The notes under the pieces are model-generated. The model had not been told where the DNA came from. It ran no database searches and saw only the letters and a list, made by a program, of their open reading frames with translations. Of a stretch of DNA of 64,000 nucleotides, positions 45,801 through 54,778 are shown piece after piece (position 1 is the stretch's first letter; every line of letters begins with the position of its first letter). A program made the translations under genes and the position numbers. The stretch covers positions 1,597,501 through 1,661,500 of the forward strand of contig NZ_CP088953.1 of assembly GCF_021165935.1 (NCBI RefSeq), in the 5' to 3' direction. Source of the stretch: Microbulbifer elongatus. GTDB lineage: Bacteria > Pseudomonadota > Gammaproteobacteria > Pseudomonadales > Cellvibrionaceae.

Positions 45801-47891
45801 TCAATTCACCCAGCGGGCGATACGGAAGCCGATATCGTTCCGCGCCTCAGCGCCATAGTCCCGGTAAGAGAGCCGTAACTCGGTCAGTCCCGCGTGTTTC
45901 CAGCTGGAGCCGCGCACCACGTGGTAATCCCCTTCCTGCGGACCCACCGGATTTTCTTCCCGTTTGAGCGACAGTCCGGTACCAATGGTGTAAAGGTCGT
46001 GAATCCACTCGGAAACATTGCCGCCCATGTCGTAAAGACCAAGGTGGTTGGCCGGGAAACTGGCGACGGGGGCTGTGGCAGCGTAGCGGTCGTTGTACGT
46101 GCGCAGTACCGCGGGAACGATTTGTCCGGCACTGCTATCGGCGTAGTTGCCGGAATTTTTCCCTACCGGCAGTGAGTCCCCCCAGGGAAACTTACGCATT
46201 GCGCCCCGCTCATAGCGCGATGCCCAGGCCCACTCCGCTTCGGTGGGCATGCGGTAGCCATTGGCGCTCGCGTCGAAACCCACTACGCGACCACGCTCGG
46301 CACGATAGACCTCTTTAAGTCCATCGCGAGCACTCAGCCAGTTACAGAAAAGTGCGGCGTCGTTCCAGCTGATATTCACCACCGGCAGGCTGTCGTTGTC
46401 CAGGCTGACGCCACTGGCGTGACTGGAGCTGTGCATGCGCTGGTAGCGACGATATTCGCGATTGGTCACCTCGGTACTGCCGATATAGAACGGGCGGTTC
46501 AGAGAAATCTTGCGCAGAACTTCGTTGGCGCGGCGGCCCTGCTCGCGGCGGGAGGACCCCATGGTAAATTCTGCGTCCGGACGCATCAGCAGCATTTTTC
46601 CGCCAGCGCCGTGAGTAATTTCTGCGGGGACATTGCTCCAGCGTGCCTGCTCGCCGGTCAGCAGTACCGCCCTTACGGACTGTTTCAACTTGCTGGAGGG
46701 GACGATGGTGGTCTGGTAATCCTCATAGCCGGCCTTGCGCACCACAATGCTGTGGCTTCGGGTGGGCAGGGTGAAGGTCTGCCCCGCTGTACCTGCCAGC
46801 TTGCCATCGATAAATACCTGGGCATCGGCTGGGCTGCTGGTGATGGCGACTTTGCCAAATACCGGTACCAGCTCCACGTTCATGTCCCGCAGATCCCCGG
46901 CGCGGACATCCACGGCGCGCTCGACGGTGCTATAGCCATCCATAAAGAACCGCAGCTGGTGGCGGCTGTTGGATGCCAGTTCCAGATCCATCGGCGTCTG
47001 GCCACGGTATTCGCCATCCACCGTGACGCTGGCGCCCGGTGGGTTGCTGACGACGCGCAGCGTGCCATCGGCCGCGGCAAGGTCCACAGTCTGCAGGGTC
47101 TGATCGACACCGGCGGTCACCGGTACCGGAACCTGTACGGTTTTGTGTTGGGGCAAGGAGATATCCACGAGACGATCTCCCTGTACCAGCTCGGCGGTCA
47201 GCGGAGTGGTTCCGAGCACCTTTCCTTCCACGCTGACGGTAGCGCCTGCGGGGTTACTGGTGATGTGCACATTGGCCCAGGCCGGGCGCAGGCTGGCATT
47301 GAGGGTTTGCGTATTGTCGAGGCCCTCGATTTCAACTTCCTTGCTGAAGGGGAGGTATCGCTCGGTGAGTACGGTAATGCGCTTGCGGCCTGCGGGGATG
47401 TCCGCGGCCAGGCCGTTGTCACTATCCACCTCGGCACCATTGACCAGAATGCGCACCGGTACATTGGGCTCGGTAACCACCTGCAGATGTCCGGGCAGGC
47501 GCTGTAGCGTTACTGCGTGACGGCTGTTGCGATCGCTGCTGACTTCTACCTCGCCGCTTTGCGAGACATACCCGGTGGCACTGATGGTGTAGTTGTAGTG
47601 ACCGGGCAATACCAGATGGCCGTCACCCAGAGGCAATGCCAGGCCACTGACGGTAACCTTTGCATCCCCTGGCTGGGTTTCAAATATCAGGGAGCGGGCC
47701 ACCAGCAGGTATACCAGCATCAGTGCGCCAATCAGCAGGCAGCTGACAACCGCGATCGCCTTGGGGGATAGCAGCAGTTTTCTACCGCCAGAAGAAACCG
47801 GAGCGGGGGTGAAGCCGATTGGCTGAATGACGGATACTTCTTCTTTGGCCGGCTCGCTGTCGCGTGCGGGTACCGCTTCTTTGGCTGTCAT
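45801..47891 (-). CDS. membrane-anchored PEGA-repeat protein with FGE-like (SUMF1) domain
   Basis: About 696 residues from the ATG at 47891, preceded by CAGGGAATCACTA. A cytoplasmic tail, one TM (about 44-65), then four or five PEGA-type repeats (about 70-420; for example ITSNPAGATVSVEGKVLGTT, VVSNPPGASVTVDGEYRGQT, ITSSPADAQVFIDGKLAGTA), then an FGE-sulfatase fold (about 430-696): STEVTNREYRRY, NGYRMPTEAEWAWA, LYDMGGNVSEWIHDL, DIGFRIARW. Real formylglycine-generating enzymes have Cys pairs in the GGSW...C...C...YR region; here it is VVRGSSWKHAGLTELRLSYR without Cys, so this domain is probably a binding fold. Periplasmic. Confidence 0.92.
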   Translation of the reverse strand: MTAKEAVPARDSEPAKEEVSVIQPIGFTPAPVSSGGRKLLLSPKAIAVVSCLLIGALMLVYLLVARSLIFETQPGDAKVTVSGLALPLGDGHLVLPGHYNYTISATGYVSQSGEVEVSSDRNSRHAVTLQRLPGHLQVVTEPNVPVRILVNGAEVDSDNGLAADIPAGRKRITVLTERYLPFSKEVEIEGLDNTQTLNASLRPAWANVHITSNPAGATVSVEGKVLGTTPLTAELVQGDRLVDISLPQHKTVQVPVPVTAGVDQTLQTVDLAAADGTLRVVSNPPGASVTVDGEYRGQTPMDLELASNSRHQLRFFMDGYSTVERAVDVRAGDLRDMNVELVPVFGKVAITSSPADAQVFIDGKLAGTAGQTFTLPTRSHSIVVRKAGYEDYQTTIVPSSKLKQSVRAVLLTGEQARWSNVPAEITHGAGGKMLLMRPDAEFTMGSSRREQGRRANEVLRKISLNRPFYIGSTEVTNREYRRYQRMHSSSHASGVSLDNDSLPVVNISWNDAALFCNWLSARDGLKEVYRAERGRVVGFDASANGYRMPTEAEWAWASRYERGAMRKFPWGDSLPVGKNSGNYADSSAGQIVPAVLRTYNDRYAATAPVASFPANHLGLYDMGGNVSEWIHDLYTIGTGLSLKREENPVGPQEGDYHVVRGSSWKHAGLTELRLSYRDYGAEARNDIGFRIARWVN

Positions 47892-48236
47892 TAGTGATTC
47901 CCTGTTACTGCGCACTTATTGATTTTCCGTCGCGGCGATCATCGTTATATCCGCCTTCGGCTCAGCGGGATCATCCTTGGTGGTGAGATACAGAGCCGCG
48001 CATTTCAGCTTAGTCTGCTCTCGCCATTGCGGCCTGAGTCACTGGATGATTGGCGTAGCTTTCTCTGTTTTGGCGATACTGAGGCGACAATTTTGTCCAC
48101 GCCATCCTGTTGCTAAAAGGCGCTGAAATTGACGACTGATACGTGATTGAGTATCGCGAGAGAAGCCGGCGGATCGGTTGCACAACGTGAAAAACCTGTG
48201 CATTTGGATCCGATCGCCGGGGCAGGGTTTCGGGTT
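47892..48236. other. intergenic region inside the leftward block
   Basis: About 345 bases between two genes of the block. No supported reading frame. On the minus strand ATAACGATGATCGCC and ATAT-rich pieces near 47945 could be a promoter, but nothing is strong. If it holds a promoter, the block is at least two transcripts. Confidence 0.45.
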
Positions 48237-49808
48237 TCAGGAATTATTGGCGCTGTTGATCTTCTCGGCGCACTGAATGGTAACCACGGGGGACTCTGAC
48301 TGCGGCTGGACGACGAATTCCCGGCGTACATCCCGGTACCCCTGACGGGTTCCCACGGCGGTGTAACGACCGGGCTTCAGGGCGATCTGGCGCTGTGAGA
48401 AGTTGCCCAGTTTGCCCACGTGATAGATAGTGACCTGAGTGCTTGCATCCGACTGTAGCACCACGGTTACTGGAATCAGCGCCTGGGTCAGGGCCGTTTC
48501 CAGAGCCTCTACCTGTCCATTGAGTCGCGGTGTGTCTACCTTGAGCGCGCGGGCATCGGCGAGGACTTTGCGTGCGTATTGGTTGCGCTTGGCCTGACTC
48601 AGCTTGAGGGGATCCTGCAGCAGTTCCTGCAGCTGGTCGTCGAGCTTGGCACGGGCCTCGCTGCGTGCCTTTCCTGTGACCGCTTCAACCAGACTGCTGT
48701 CGACCTCGAGAAGCGCCGAATATTGCTCGGCGGCCTTGTACCAGCGTTCTTCACGTTCATTTTCTGATGCGCTGGCAAACAGCCGGTCTATACGCCCTTG
48801 CGCGACCCCATTGGCAGCCTGGCGCAGGCCGGCGTCCGGGTCGGTGGCATTGGGCTTGAGTTTTTTCGCCGTGTTGAAGTGGGATCTGGCTTTCTCGAAA
48901 TTCCCGTTGCCGATCGCGGTGTAACCGGCAGACATGGCCTCGCTGTAGTCCCGCTCCCGAATGGCCGCTTTGACCTCGGGGAGTAGCGCTTTGGCCGGGG
49001 CTGTATCCGCGTCCAGCGCCAGGGCTTTTTCGAGCTCCGCTTTGGCGGTATCCAGCCTGTTTTCGGTAAAGGCCTCTTGGCCTGCGGTAAAGCGCGGCCA
49101 GACTTCTGGCAGCTTTTGTGCCCGGGCTTTTCCCTTGACACCCCGTGGGTGATCGTCAGAAATGGTCAGTACCAGATCAAAGGCCCTGGTTGCCGCCTCC
49201 TGATCCCCCGTATCCAATGCTTTATGGCCTTCGGCCAGATGCTGCTCGATCCGTTGAGGAATGCTGTCGCGCAGCGCCTGCATTCCTGCCAGCGCTTCCC
49301 GGTATTGCTCAAGCGCCTGCATAAAGCGGCGTTGGCGATAGATTCCATCAGCGCCTTCTGCAAGGGTGCGCGCCGCAAAGTACTCTTCCGCCGCCCAGGT
49401 TTCTACCCGGCGCTCCAGCAATTCCTCCTGCAACTGCAGAATATCTTGCAGTACTTTTTGCACGTCGCGGCGCTGTTGCATGATCTCCGCCTCGGTATAG
49501 GGAGATTCCTGCAGTTTGGGTTCGGCCTTGGAGCTGGTATCGGCGCTGCTGTTACTGGCAATCACCGGTGGCGCAGGGGGCTCCACTAATTGTGGCAGCA
49601 CCCAGAAGACGCCGATCAGCGCGCTGAACATCCCGGCTCCGAGAGCCAGGGGAAGCCAGCTTGTCCGGTTCCTATTGCCGTTCGTTGTGGACGACCCTGA
49701 GCGTTTGCTGTTTGAGTCGGCATCACCGGCACCGGCCGAATCACCAAATGAGAAGTCGGCGGGGCGAATGAACGATGGATCTTTGGGGTCTGAATCGCGG
49801 TGTTGCAT
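48237..49808 (-). CDS. membrane-anchored TPR-type protein with PEGA-like C-terminus
   Basis: 523 residues. Cytoplasmic Gly/Ser/Asp-rich tail (1-50), TM (about 51-73), then a periplasmic helical region with TPR-like repeats (for example ADGIYRQRRFMQALEQYREA, AEGHKALDTGDQEAATRAFD, GQEAFTENRLDTAKAELEKA, YKAAEQYSALLEVDSSLVEA). The end (about 440-523), VTIYHVGKLGNFSQRQIALK and YTAVGTRQGYRDVRREFVVQ, resembles a PEGA-like beta fold. A scaffold role in the envelope fits. Start follows CGGAATTACC. Between this gene and the previous one is a 16-bp hairpin. Confidence 0.85.
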   Translation of the reverse strand: MQHRDSDPKDPSFIRPADFSFGDSAGAGDADSNSKRSGSSTTNGNRNRTSWLPLALGAGMFSALIGVFWVLPQLVEPPAPPVIASNSSADTSSKAEPKLQESPYTEAEIMQQRRDVQKVLQDILQLQEELLERRVETWAAEEYFAARTLAEGADGIYRQRRFMQALEQYREALAGMQALRDSIPQRIEQHLAEGHKALDTGDQEAATRAFDLVLTISDDHPRGVKGKARAQKLPEVWPRFTAGQEAFTENRLDTAKAELEKALALDADTAPAKALLPEVKAAIRERDYSEAMSAGYTAIGNGNFEKARSHFNTAKKLKPNATDPDAGLRQAANGVAQGRIDRLFASASENEREERWYKAAEQYSALLEVDSSLVEAVTGKARSEARAKLDDQLQELLQDPLKLSQAKRNQYARKVLADARALKVDTPRLNGQVEALETALTQALIPVTVVLQSDASTQVTIYHVGKLGNFSQRQIALKPGRYTAVGTRQGYRDVRREFVVQPQSESPVVTIQCAEKINSANNS

Positions 49809-49841
49809 GGTAATTCCGCTGTAGTCGTCGTTATTTTCCGG

Positions 49842-49876
49842 AGGCCGATACCGGAAACGGTTTCCGGTATCGGCCT
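49842..49876 (-). other. perfect 16-bp intercistronic hairpin
   Basis: AGGCCGATACCGGAAA (49842-49857) / TTTCCGGTATCGGCCT (49861-49876), loop CGG. It sits between the stop of the lipoprotein gene (49915) and the start of the TPR gene (49808) on the minus strand. No T tract, so a stability or processing hairpin, or an attenuator of the downstream genes. Confidence 0.75.
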
Positions 49877-49914
49877 TCCCTGAGTCCCTTGTGACCTGCT
49901 GTGTTCCTGGCGTG

Positions 49915-51111
49915 TCAGATATCCTGCAGGCCGCCGGTTTCTGCCTGGTAGATCTCTTTCAGCAGCTCACGCCATTGCTGGTACTGGTTTTCCACCGAGC
50001 CGGATAGGGTAACGGTGCGGTCTTCCAGTTCCACAATTTGTGGCTCCACTTCCGCTTCGATGGAATCTCCCAGTTCCTGCAACGCCTCGATGTGCATCTT
50101 GGCTTCCGAGCGGCGGTCGAAACCGCTTTTTACCAGGTAACCGCCACCGGCAACCGCAACATTGGCAGCCTGTCGCGCAGCGCCGCCGCCGGCACCGGCG
50201 GTGGCGATACCACCGACGATGGCGGCCACACCCATAATGGTGTTGTTGCGGGCTTTCCGTTTCATTTCACGCATCTGCTTTACTTCTTCGTAGCTCATGG
50301 CGCGCCACTCCTGATAGGGCGTTTCCATGGTTTTGACGAAGGTGTCGTAATAGCCCTGCAGGGTGTCCACAAACAGATAGTCCCGCTCGCGGATCTGACG
50401 CACCCGCATCAACATGGGATCGTTGTCGGCGGGCAGAGAGGTCAGCTGATAAAGTCCCTCTTGGTCCTGAACCAGATAGCGATCGAAAGCATTGGGTGCA
50501 AAGCTTCGCGCAAACTTGATTTCCGAAATGGTCCGCAGCTCAGCGATATATTGATCCGACAGGCGCTGGCGATACATCAACATGTCATTGGAAACACGAT
50601 TGTAAATACCCTGAAAGGCATCGCCTTCTGTGGGGTGTTTACGATCATAGGCATAATGAGAAGCCTGTTCGGTGTACTCCTTGGTAAACCACAGCTGCCC
50701 ACGGGAGTCGCGCACGGTCACCGAGACCGTAAGTGTCTCCCCGTCAGACTGTAAAATGGTGCCGGTTACCGTCACGTCGATATTGGTGCGCTCACTGGGA
50801 ATAACCCGTACAGCGCCCCAGCCCTGGCTGGATTGCAATGCGTCGGCCAGGGTGACCGCGATGTAGCGGGATTCCGCCCGTCGCAGCTCCGGGAAGACGA
50901 GCTCGTCTTCATCCAGTTCTTCCTCCTGATCGAGACCGGCATTGAATTGCACAATGCCCACGTCCAGCAGGCGGTTTTCCGCGATGGTCTGATCTTCCAC
51001 GGTGAGTGGTGTGTAGGCTGTCGTGCGCACTTCGGTGGTGGTACAGCCGGCAATGATCAACAGACCGGTTGCCAGGCTGGCCAGGGCGCTGCGTGCATGT
51101 GTAAAAAACAT
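49915..51111 (-). CDS. lipoprotein with C-terminal glycine-rich segment
   Basis: 398 residues. The lipobox in LLIIAGC gives Cys23. The first half (about 30-160) is strand-rich, with VGIVQFNAGLDQEEELDEDE and YIAVTLADALQSSQGWGAV, a pattern that suggests a CsgG- or LptE-like fold, and IDVTVTGTILQSDGETLTVS. The middle is helical (EVKQMREMKRKARNN), then MGVAAIVGGIATAGAGGG and following residues form a glycine-zipper-like hydrophobic segment (about 290-328), and the end is acidic. Such segments can insert in the outer membrane. No family is claimed. Start follows GGGAGAGAGT. Part of the leftward block. Confidence 0.82.
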   Translation of the reverse strand: MFFTHARSALASLATGLLIIAGCTTTEVRTTAYTPLTVEDQTIAENRLLDVGIVQFNAGLDQEEELDEDELVFPELRRAESRYIAVTLADALQSSQGWGAVRVIPSERTNIDVTVTGTILQSDGETLTVSVTVRDSRGQLWFTKEYTEQASHYAYDRKHPTEGDAFQGIYNRVSNDMLMYRQRLSDQYIAELRTISEIKFARSFAPNAFDRYLVQDQEGLYQLTSLPADNDPMLMRVRQIRERDYLFVDTLQGYYDTFVKTMETPYQEWRAMSYEEVKQMREMKRKARNNTIMGVAAIVGGIATAGAGGGAARQAANVAVAGGGYLVKSGFDRRSEAKMHIEALQELGDSIEAEVEPQIVELEDRTVTLSGSVENQYQQWRELLKEIYQAETGGLQDI

Positions 51112-51161
51112 GTCTGTACTCTCTCCCTAGTGTCCCTATATTCCCTGATGGATATTCATCG

Positions 51162-52460
51162 CTATTTCTGTGACTTTTTATATTTGCGGTACTCTTCCCA
51201 GAGTCTTTCGCGCAGTTCCGGGTCGGATTCGCGCATGGCCGCCTCTCGAATCTGACGGGCTACGACATCATCGTCGTCACCGGTAGGTACATCGGCGGGG
51301 ACGACGGTGGCGCTACCGGTATGGTCGAACTCACCTTTGCGGCCTCTGGTGGGCAGGCCGGGCCCGGTTGCCTGACCACTGGAATTACTCTGCTCGGGCC
51401 CCGCGCCACCTTCACTCTGGCCACCGGGTGGCGGCGCAGGCAGTTCTGCCTCGGCAGACTGAATCAGGTCTTCCAGAGATTCTCCGGGCGGAACCTCCTC
51501 TTCCATGGCCTCCTGCTCTTCGGCAGAGGCGGGGCGGTTACGCACGTACTCCCGTTCGCGCAGGATCATGCCGTCATAACTTGCCATGGTGGATTCGAAC
51601 TGACCTTCCAGCTCAGCCACGCGCTCGGCGCTACTCGTGGGGGCTTCATTGGGGGCGCTGCTGCCTCCCGCGGGGCCGGCTGCACTGGCGGTTGCACTGG
51701 GTGGCTGACCACCGCTCTGGCCTCCATTTTGCTGGCCGCCGCTCTGGCTTGCGCTCTGTGCAGAGGCGGGTGCACTACTGGAAGCACTAGCGCTGGATGA
51801 GGACGCACTGGACGAGGCGCTGGAAGAAGAACTTGACGAGGCGCTGCTTGAAGCGCTGCTCGCGGTGTTCTGCTCTTCAGAGAAGTCGATTTCATCCGGC
51901 GGTTCGCCTTCGCTGTTTGACGAAGGGTCCGGAGGCATGCGGGATTCATCCGGCCGGCGGTCAGAGTCGCTGTACACCGGGGTGGACGGATTACCACTGT
52001 TTGTCGGGTCTGTTTCACCGCTATTCGTCGAGCGGGACCGACGCTGCGACTCCTGCCCCTCATCGGATGCGCTGCTCGCCTGCTTACTGGAGCGATCACT
52101 GGACTCGATGCTGGGGAAGGAGGTATTCGGTTGAGCCTGGCTGCTCGACGTCGACGTACTTGGACTGCTGCGGCTGCTGCTTGGTGAGCTCGGCGACGGC
52201 ATACTGCTGGCCGTCGATGGGCTCGACGAAGAGGACTGGCTGCTCGATGAACTGGAAGACTGGGACTGTGATTGCGAGGAGCTGGAAGAGCTCGACTGCG
52301 ATTGTTGCGGTTGTGCGGGAGGCTGCTGCTGTGTCTGTTGGTTTTTACAGCCACTGATCACCGTGGCAAGCACCACCACGGAAGCGAGCGCTTTCCAGTT
52401 TACTCGGGACAATTCTTCGGCTGCCGGATTAAAACGGCGCGCAAACTTCCGTAACGTCAT
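51162..52460 (-). CDS. Ser/Gln/Pro-rich low-complexity lipoprotein
   Basis: 432 residues. The lipobox in TVISGC gives Cys38. Residues 40-260 are very low in complexity: runs of Ser with Gln, Pro, Ala and Thr, several with 5-7 Ser in a row. About 275-340 contains a possible coiled coil (AERVAELEGQFESTMASYDG, REREYVRNRPASAEEQEAM), and the last 50 residues are charged, ending DPELRERLWEEYRKYKKSQK. The middle could be a flexible spacer across the periplasm. Start follows AGGAGATAGCCA. It is 50 bases from the previous lipoprotein and 192 from the TonB-C gene. Confidence 0.85.
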   Translation of the reverse strand: MTLRKFARRFNPAAEELSRVNWKALASVVVLATVISGCKNQQTQQQPPAQPQQSQSSSSSSSQSQSQSSSSSSSQSSSSSPSTASSMPSPSSPSSSRSSPSTSTSSSQAQPNTSFPSIESSDRSSKQASSASDEGQESQRRSRSTNSGETDPTNSGNPSTPVYSDSDRRPDESRMPPDPSSNSEGEPPDEIDFSEEQNTASSASSSASSSSSSSASSSASSSSASASSSAPASAQSASQSGGQQNGGQSGGQPPSATASAAGPAGGSSAPNEAPTSSAERVAELEGQFESTMASYDGMILREREYVRNRPASAEEQEAMEEEVPPGESLEDLIQSAEAELPAPPPGGQSEGGAGPEQSNSSGQATGPGLPTRGRKGEFDHTGSATVVPADVPTGDDDDVVARQIREAAMRESDPELRERLWEEYRKYKKSQK

Positions 52461-52652
52461 TGGCTATCTCCTGATGCGTTCACGGGCCGCAACGTATTCG
52501 TTGTGGCCCGCTTGTTCCATGTCTGTTCGACAGTTTTCCCTGGGTGAGGTTTTGAAGCCCGGCGCTATTGCCCGCCAGTTTTCCTAACCCCTCGCCGAAA
52601 GGTCCACTTACCTCGATACATCAGTCGAACACTGCCCTAATCATAGGTCGCT

Positions 52653-53948
52653 TTAGTCAAATACAAAGCGTTGCACTATGCCGGTTGTTTCTACCGGCTC
52701 TCCATGCTCGAAGCGCGGACGGAATTTGGCACGCTTCAGAACGTTTCGTACCCGAGATCGGATACTGACTTTGTCTTCCGGACGCGCACTGAGAATACGG
52801 ATATTGCGCGCTTTACCAAATGCGGTAACGTCGTAGGACACCGTTACATAGGAGTCCGCCAGCGCTTCGCGATCCTCATCCAATAGTGGCAGGCTGGGTA
52901 GCGCAGCGGGGTGACCGAAAATCTCGTCGATCTCCTGATTGGTCGCGCCATTATCCCAAAGGGCGCGGTAGGCTTCGCCATAGGTTTCCCGCGCCGAATG
53001 CCACTTGTTGAAAAGCATATACCAGTCACCCAGTTCCACTTTCGCCTTGGCGGAAGCGGCCGGCGGTGATGCCGGATTTTTCTGGTAGACATCCATGATC
53101 TTGGTAATGGCTGTTTTTCCAGAACTGAAGCTGTTCATCCGGTAATGGTCCAGCTGCGCACGGCGCTCATTGGGCACATTGCCGCCGCCAAAACCGGTAT
53201 TGATGACAATTGCCTCCTGGGGCTCCCCGGAATATGTGGCCAGATAGTAGTTGGTGGCTTTCAGCCCGCGCAGTGCTTCTACCAGGCGAAGATCATTGGC
53301 ACCGAAATTCTGCGAGATAATATCGACCGCCAGTGCGTATAGATTGGTGGCATTAATCAGATGCTCGAATAAAGTCGCACCTTTTTCATCAATATAGGCT
53401 TGCAGGTGCCAGCTGCTCAGTTGATCAATGATCGGCAGCATGCGCGGATCTTTCTTGCCGTAATTTTTTGCATGTAGCCAGAAAAGATATTCGTGGTTTT
53501 CGTTGGCGTCTTCCCATGCATTCAATGCGATCTGGCTCTCAATGATGCGTTCGATCATCGGAACCTGATTGAGGGAGTAGAGCCCCTCATTCACCCGGTT
53601 GATCAGCATCGCACGGCGAAACTGAGAGATGGCTTCCTGATGCTGGCCCCGGCGTTGCAATGCATGGCCAAGTCCAAGCAGCTGTTCATCAATCCCTGCA
53701 CCATAGGCACCGTGCTCGGCTTCCATATCCTCGATGCGCTGCCGGTATTCGTCGATCGCCACAGACGGCCGAAGCTGTCGTTTCGGTTTCTCCAGTGGTT
53801 TGGATGCGGCTTCTATATACGCCGCCGGTGGAGCCTTGGCATTGTCGAGCGCAGAAATTTCTTCCGCCGCAACAGAGCCACACAGCAGAGCTGAGGCTGT
53901 AAACATCAAGCCGATAGCAATTGCGTTGCTGGTATCTGTCTGTGTCAC
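52653..53948 (-). CDS. exported helical-repeat protein with TonB C-terminal domain
   Basis: 431 residues from a GTG at 53948, preceded by GGAAGTGG. N-terminal signal peptide (to about 28, ...ALLCGSVAAEE). Residues 50-330 are helical with TPR-like repeats (LLGLGHALQRRGQHQEAISQ, KVELGDWYMLFNKWHSARET). The last 90 residues resemble a TonB C-terminal domain: SYVTVSYDVTAFGKARNIRI, VLKRAKFRPRFEHGEPVETT, GIVQRFVFD. It has no N-terminal TM anchor and is probably periplasmic. It is the first gene of the leftward block and is separated from the Ser-rich lipoprotein by 192 bases. Confidence 0.85.
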   Translation of the reverse strand: MTQTDTSNAIAIGLMFTASALLCGSVAAEEISALDNAKAPPAAYIEAASKPLEKPKRQLRPSVAIDEYRQRIEDMEAEHGAYGAGIDEQLLGLGHALQRRGQHQEAISQFRRAMLINRVNEGLYSLNQVPMIERIIESQIALNAWEDANENHEYLFWLHAKNYGKKDPRMLPIIDQLSSWHLQAYIDEKGATLFEHLINATNLYALAVDIISQNFGANDLRLVEALRGLKATNYYLATYSGEPQEAIVINTGFGGGNVPNERRAQLDHYRMNSFSSGKTAITKIMDVYQKNPASPPAASAKAKVELGDWYMLFNKWHSARETYGEAYRALWDNGATNQEIDEIFGHPAALPSLPLLDEDREALADSYVTVSYDVTAFGKARNIRILSARPEDKVSIRSRVRNVLKRAKFRPRFEHGEPVETTGIVQRFVFD

Positions 53949-54055
53949 GATTGAACCACTTCCATTTCATGTTGTGCCAGACCTGCCAATTTCCGCCATG
54001 GACGAAAGTTGTCAGGCTCGATATCCACGGGGCGAAGGCTTTTTCTGGCAGCCAT
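53945..54055 (-). CDS. possible short ORF overlapping the start of the TonB-C gene
   Basis: A 36-codon frame from ATG at 54055 ends in TGA at 53945-53947 and overlaps the GTG start of the next gene (GTGA). The residues, MAARKSLRPVDIEPDNFRPW and on, use ordinary codons and the overlap suggests coupling. The ribosome site is weak and there is no homology evidence, so it may be chance. Confidence 0.25.
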   Translation of the reverse strand: MAARKSLRPVDIEPDNFRPWRKLAGLAQHEMEVVQS

Positions 54056-54778
54056 ATGCCTGCCTGCCGCAAAGTTCGCCGCGCGGAATCTCTCTCCCTG
54101 AAGTGTGGTTCGTTCACTTTCCTGCCGGTTGCCCGGTGTGTTGTCGATATCGACGCTGGACTCTGGTGTCGCCGGAAAATCTTTGGCCAGTAGATTGGCA
54201 CTTGCTTCCCTTGCAATTGGCGTTCGCCGTCCATGTATTTTGAGTATAGCCAACGAATTTTCGCGCTTTGCCTCCTCGCGTTGGCAGGCGCGCCACTGAC
54301 TACTGGGGTAAATCTGTTCAGTACGATGAAGTGCGCATCCACACGGTGTTTCGCGCGCTTTTGCCTCGGCTGATGCTGGGTGGTTGCGTGTGATATCAGT
54401 GCCTGCCGGGTTGCTGGTGTTCGAGGATTGCGCTTCGGTTCCAACAGTCTGGCAGTCTGTGACGGGGTGGGGGGAAGCTCTCAATTATCCCGGTGCCAAA
54501 AATTGCCCTTTGCGGAGGGATTCTGACGGCTGTGTACACCCCAGCGGTCACCAACGGACTAGCTTGTCGGGGAGGGCATTTGGGTGGCGAGTGGGCGAAT
54601 ACGATGGTCTCGGCAGAGACGCGGCTCAGTTTTCCGTAATTCTTATCCTAATTTGGCCTTATTTTTGGCTTTTACTTTGCCGTGAAAGGGTTGTTGTTAT
54701 TCTGGGTGTTTGGAAAAACGGTGTAATACCGCCATAATTCGCTGGATTGACCGCATCGAAAATCAGTGGGAGAGCTTT
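54056..54778. other. intergenic region between the leftward block and ilvE
   Basis: About 720 bases. It should hold the promoter of the leftward block and that of ilvE. I could find no supported gene. An AT-rich stretch at 54630-54720 is a likely ilvE promoter area but the boxes are not clear. Confidence 0.5.

Noticed and set aside
46419..47507. Plus-strand open frame of 362 codons opposite the PEGA/FGE-like gene.
   Set aside because: The repeats and FGE fold on the other strand are clear; this is a shadow.
39581..53948. Reading the leftward block as Zorya or another anti-phage system.
   Set aside because: The channel resembles MotA/ZorA, but there is no OmpA-like ZorB, helicase or nuclease, and the lipoproteins, PEGA and TPR proteins point to the envelope.
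53945..54484. A 179-codon minus-strand frame upstream of the TonB-C gene.
   Set aside because: Only its last 36 codons look protein-like; the rest has no family character, so it was not called as a gene (the short part is listed at low confidence).
54682..54726. Possible 14-residue leader peptide before ilvE (GTG AAA GGG TTG TTG TTA ...).
   Set aside because: Three Leu codons and two Val are suggestive, but there is no ribosome site and no terminator hairpin before ilvE.
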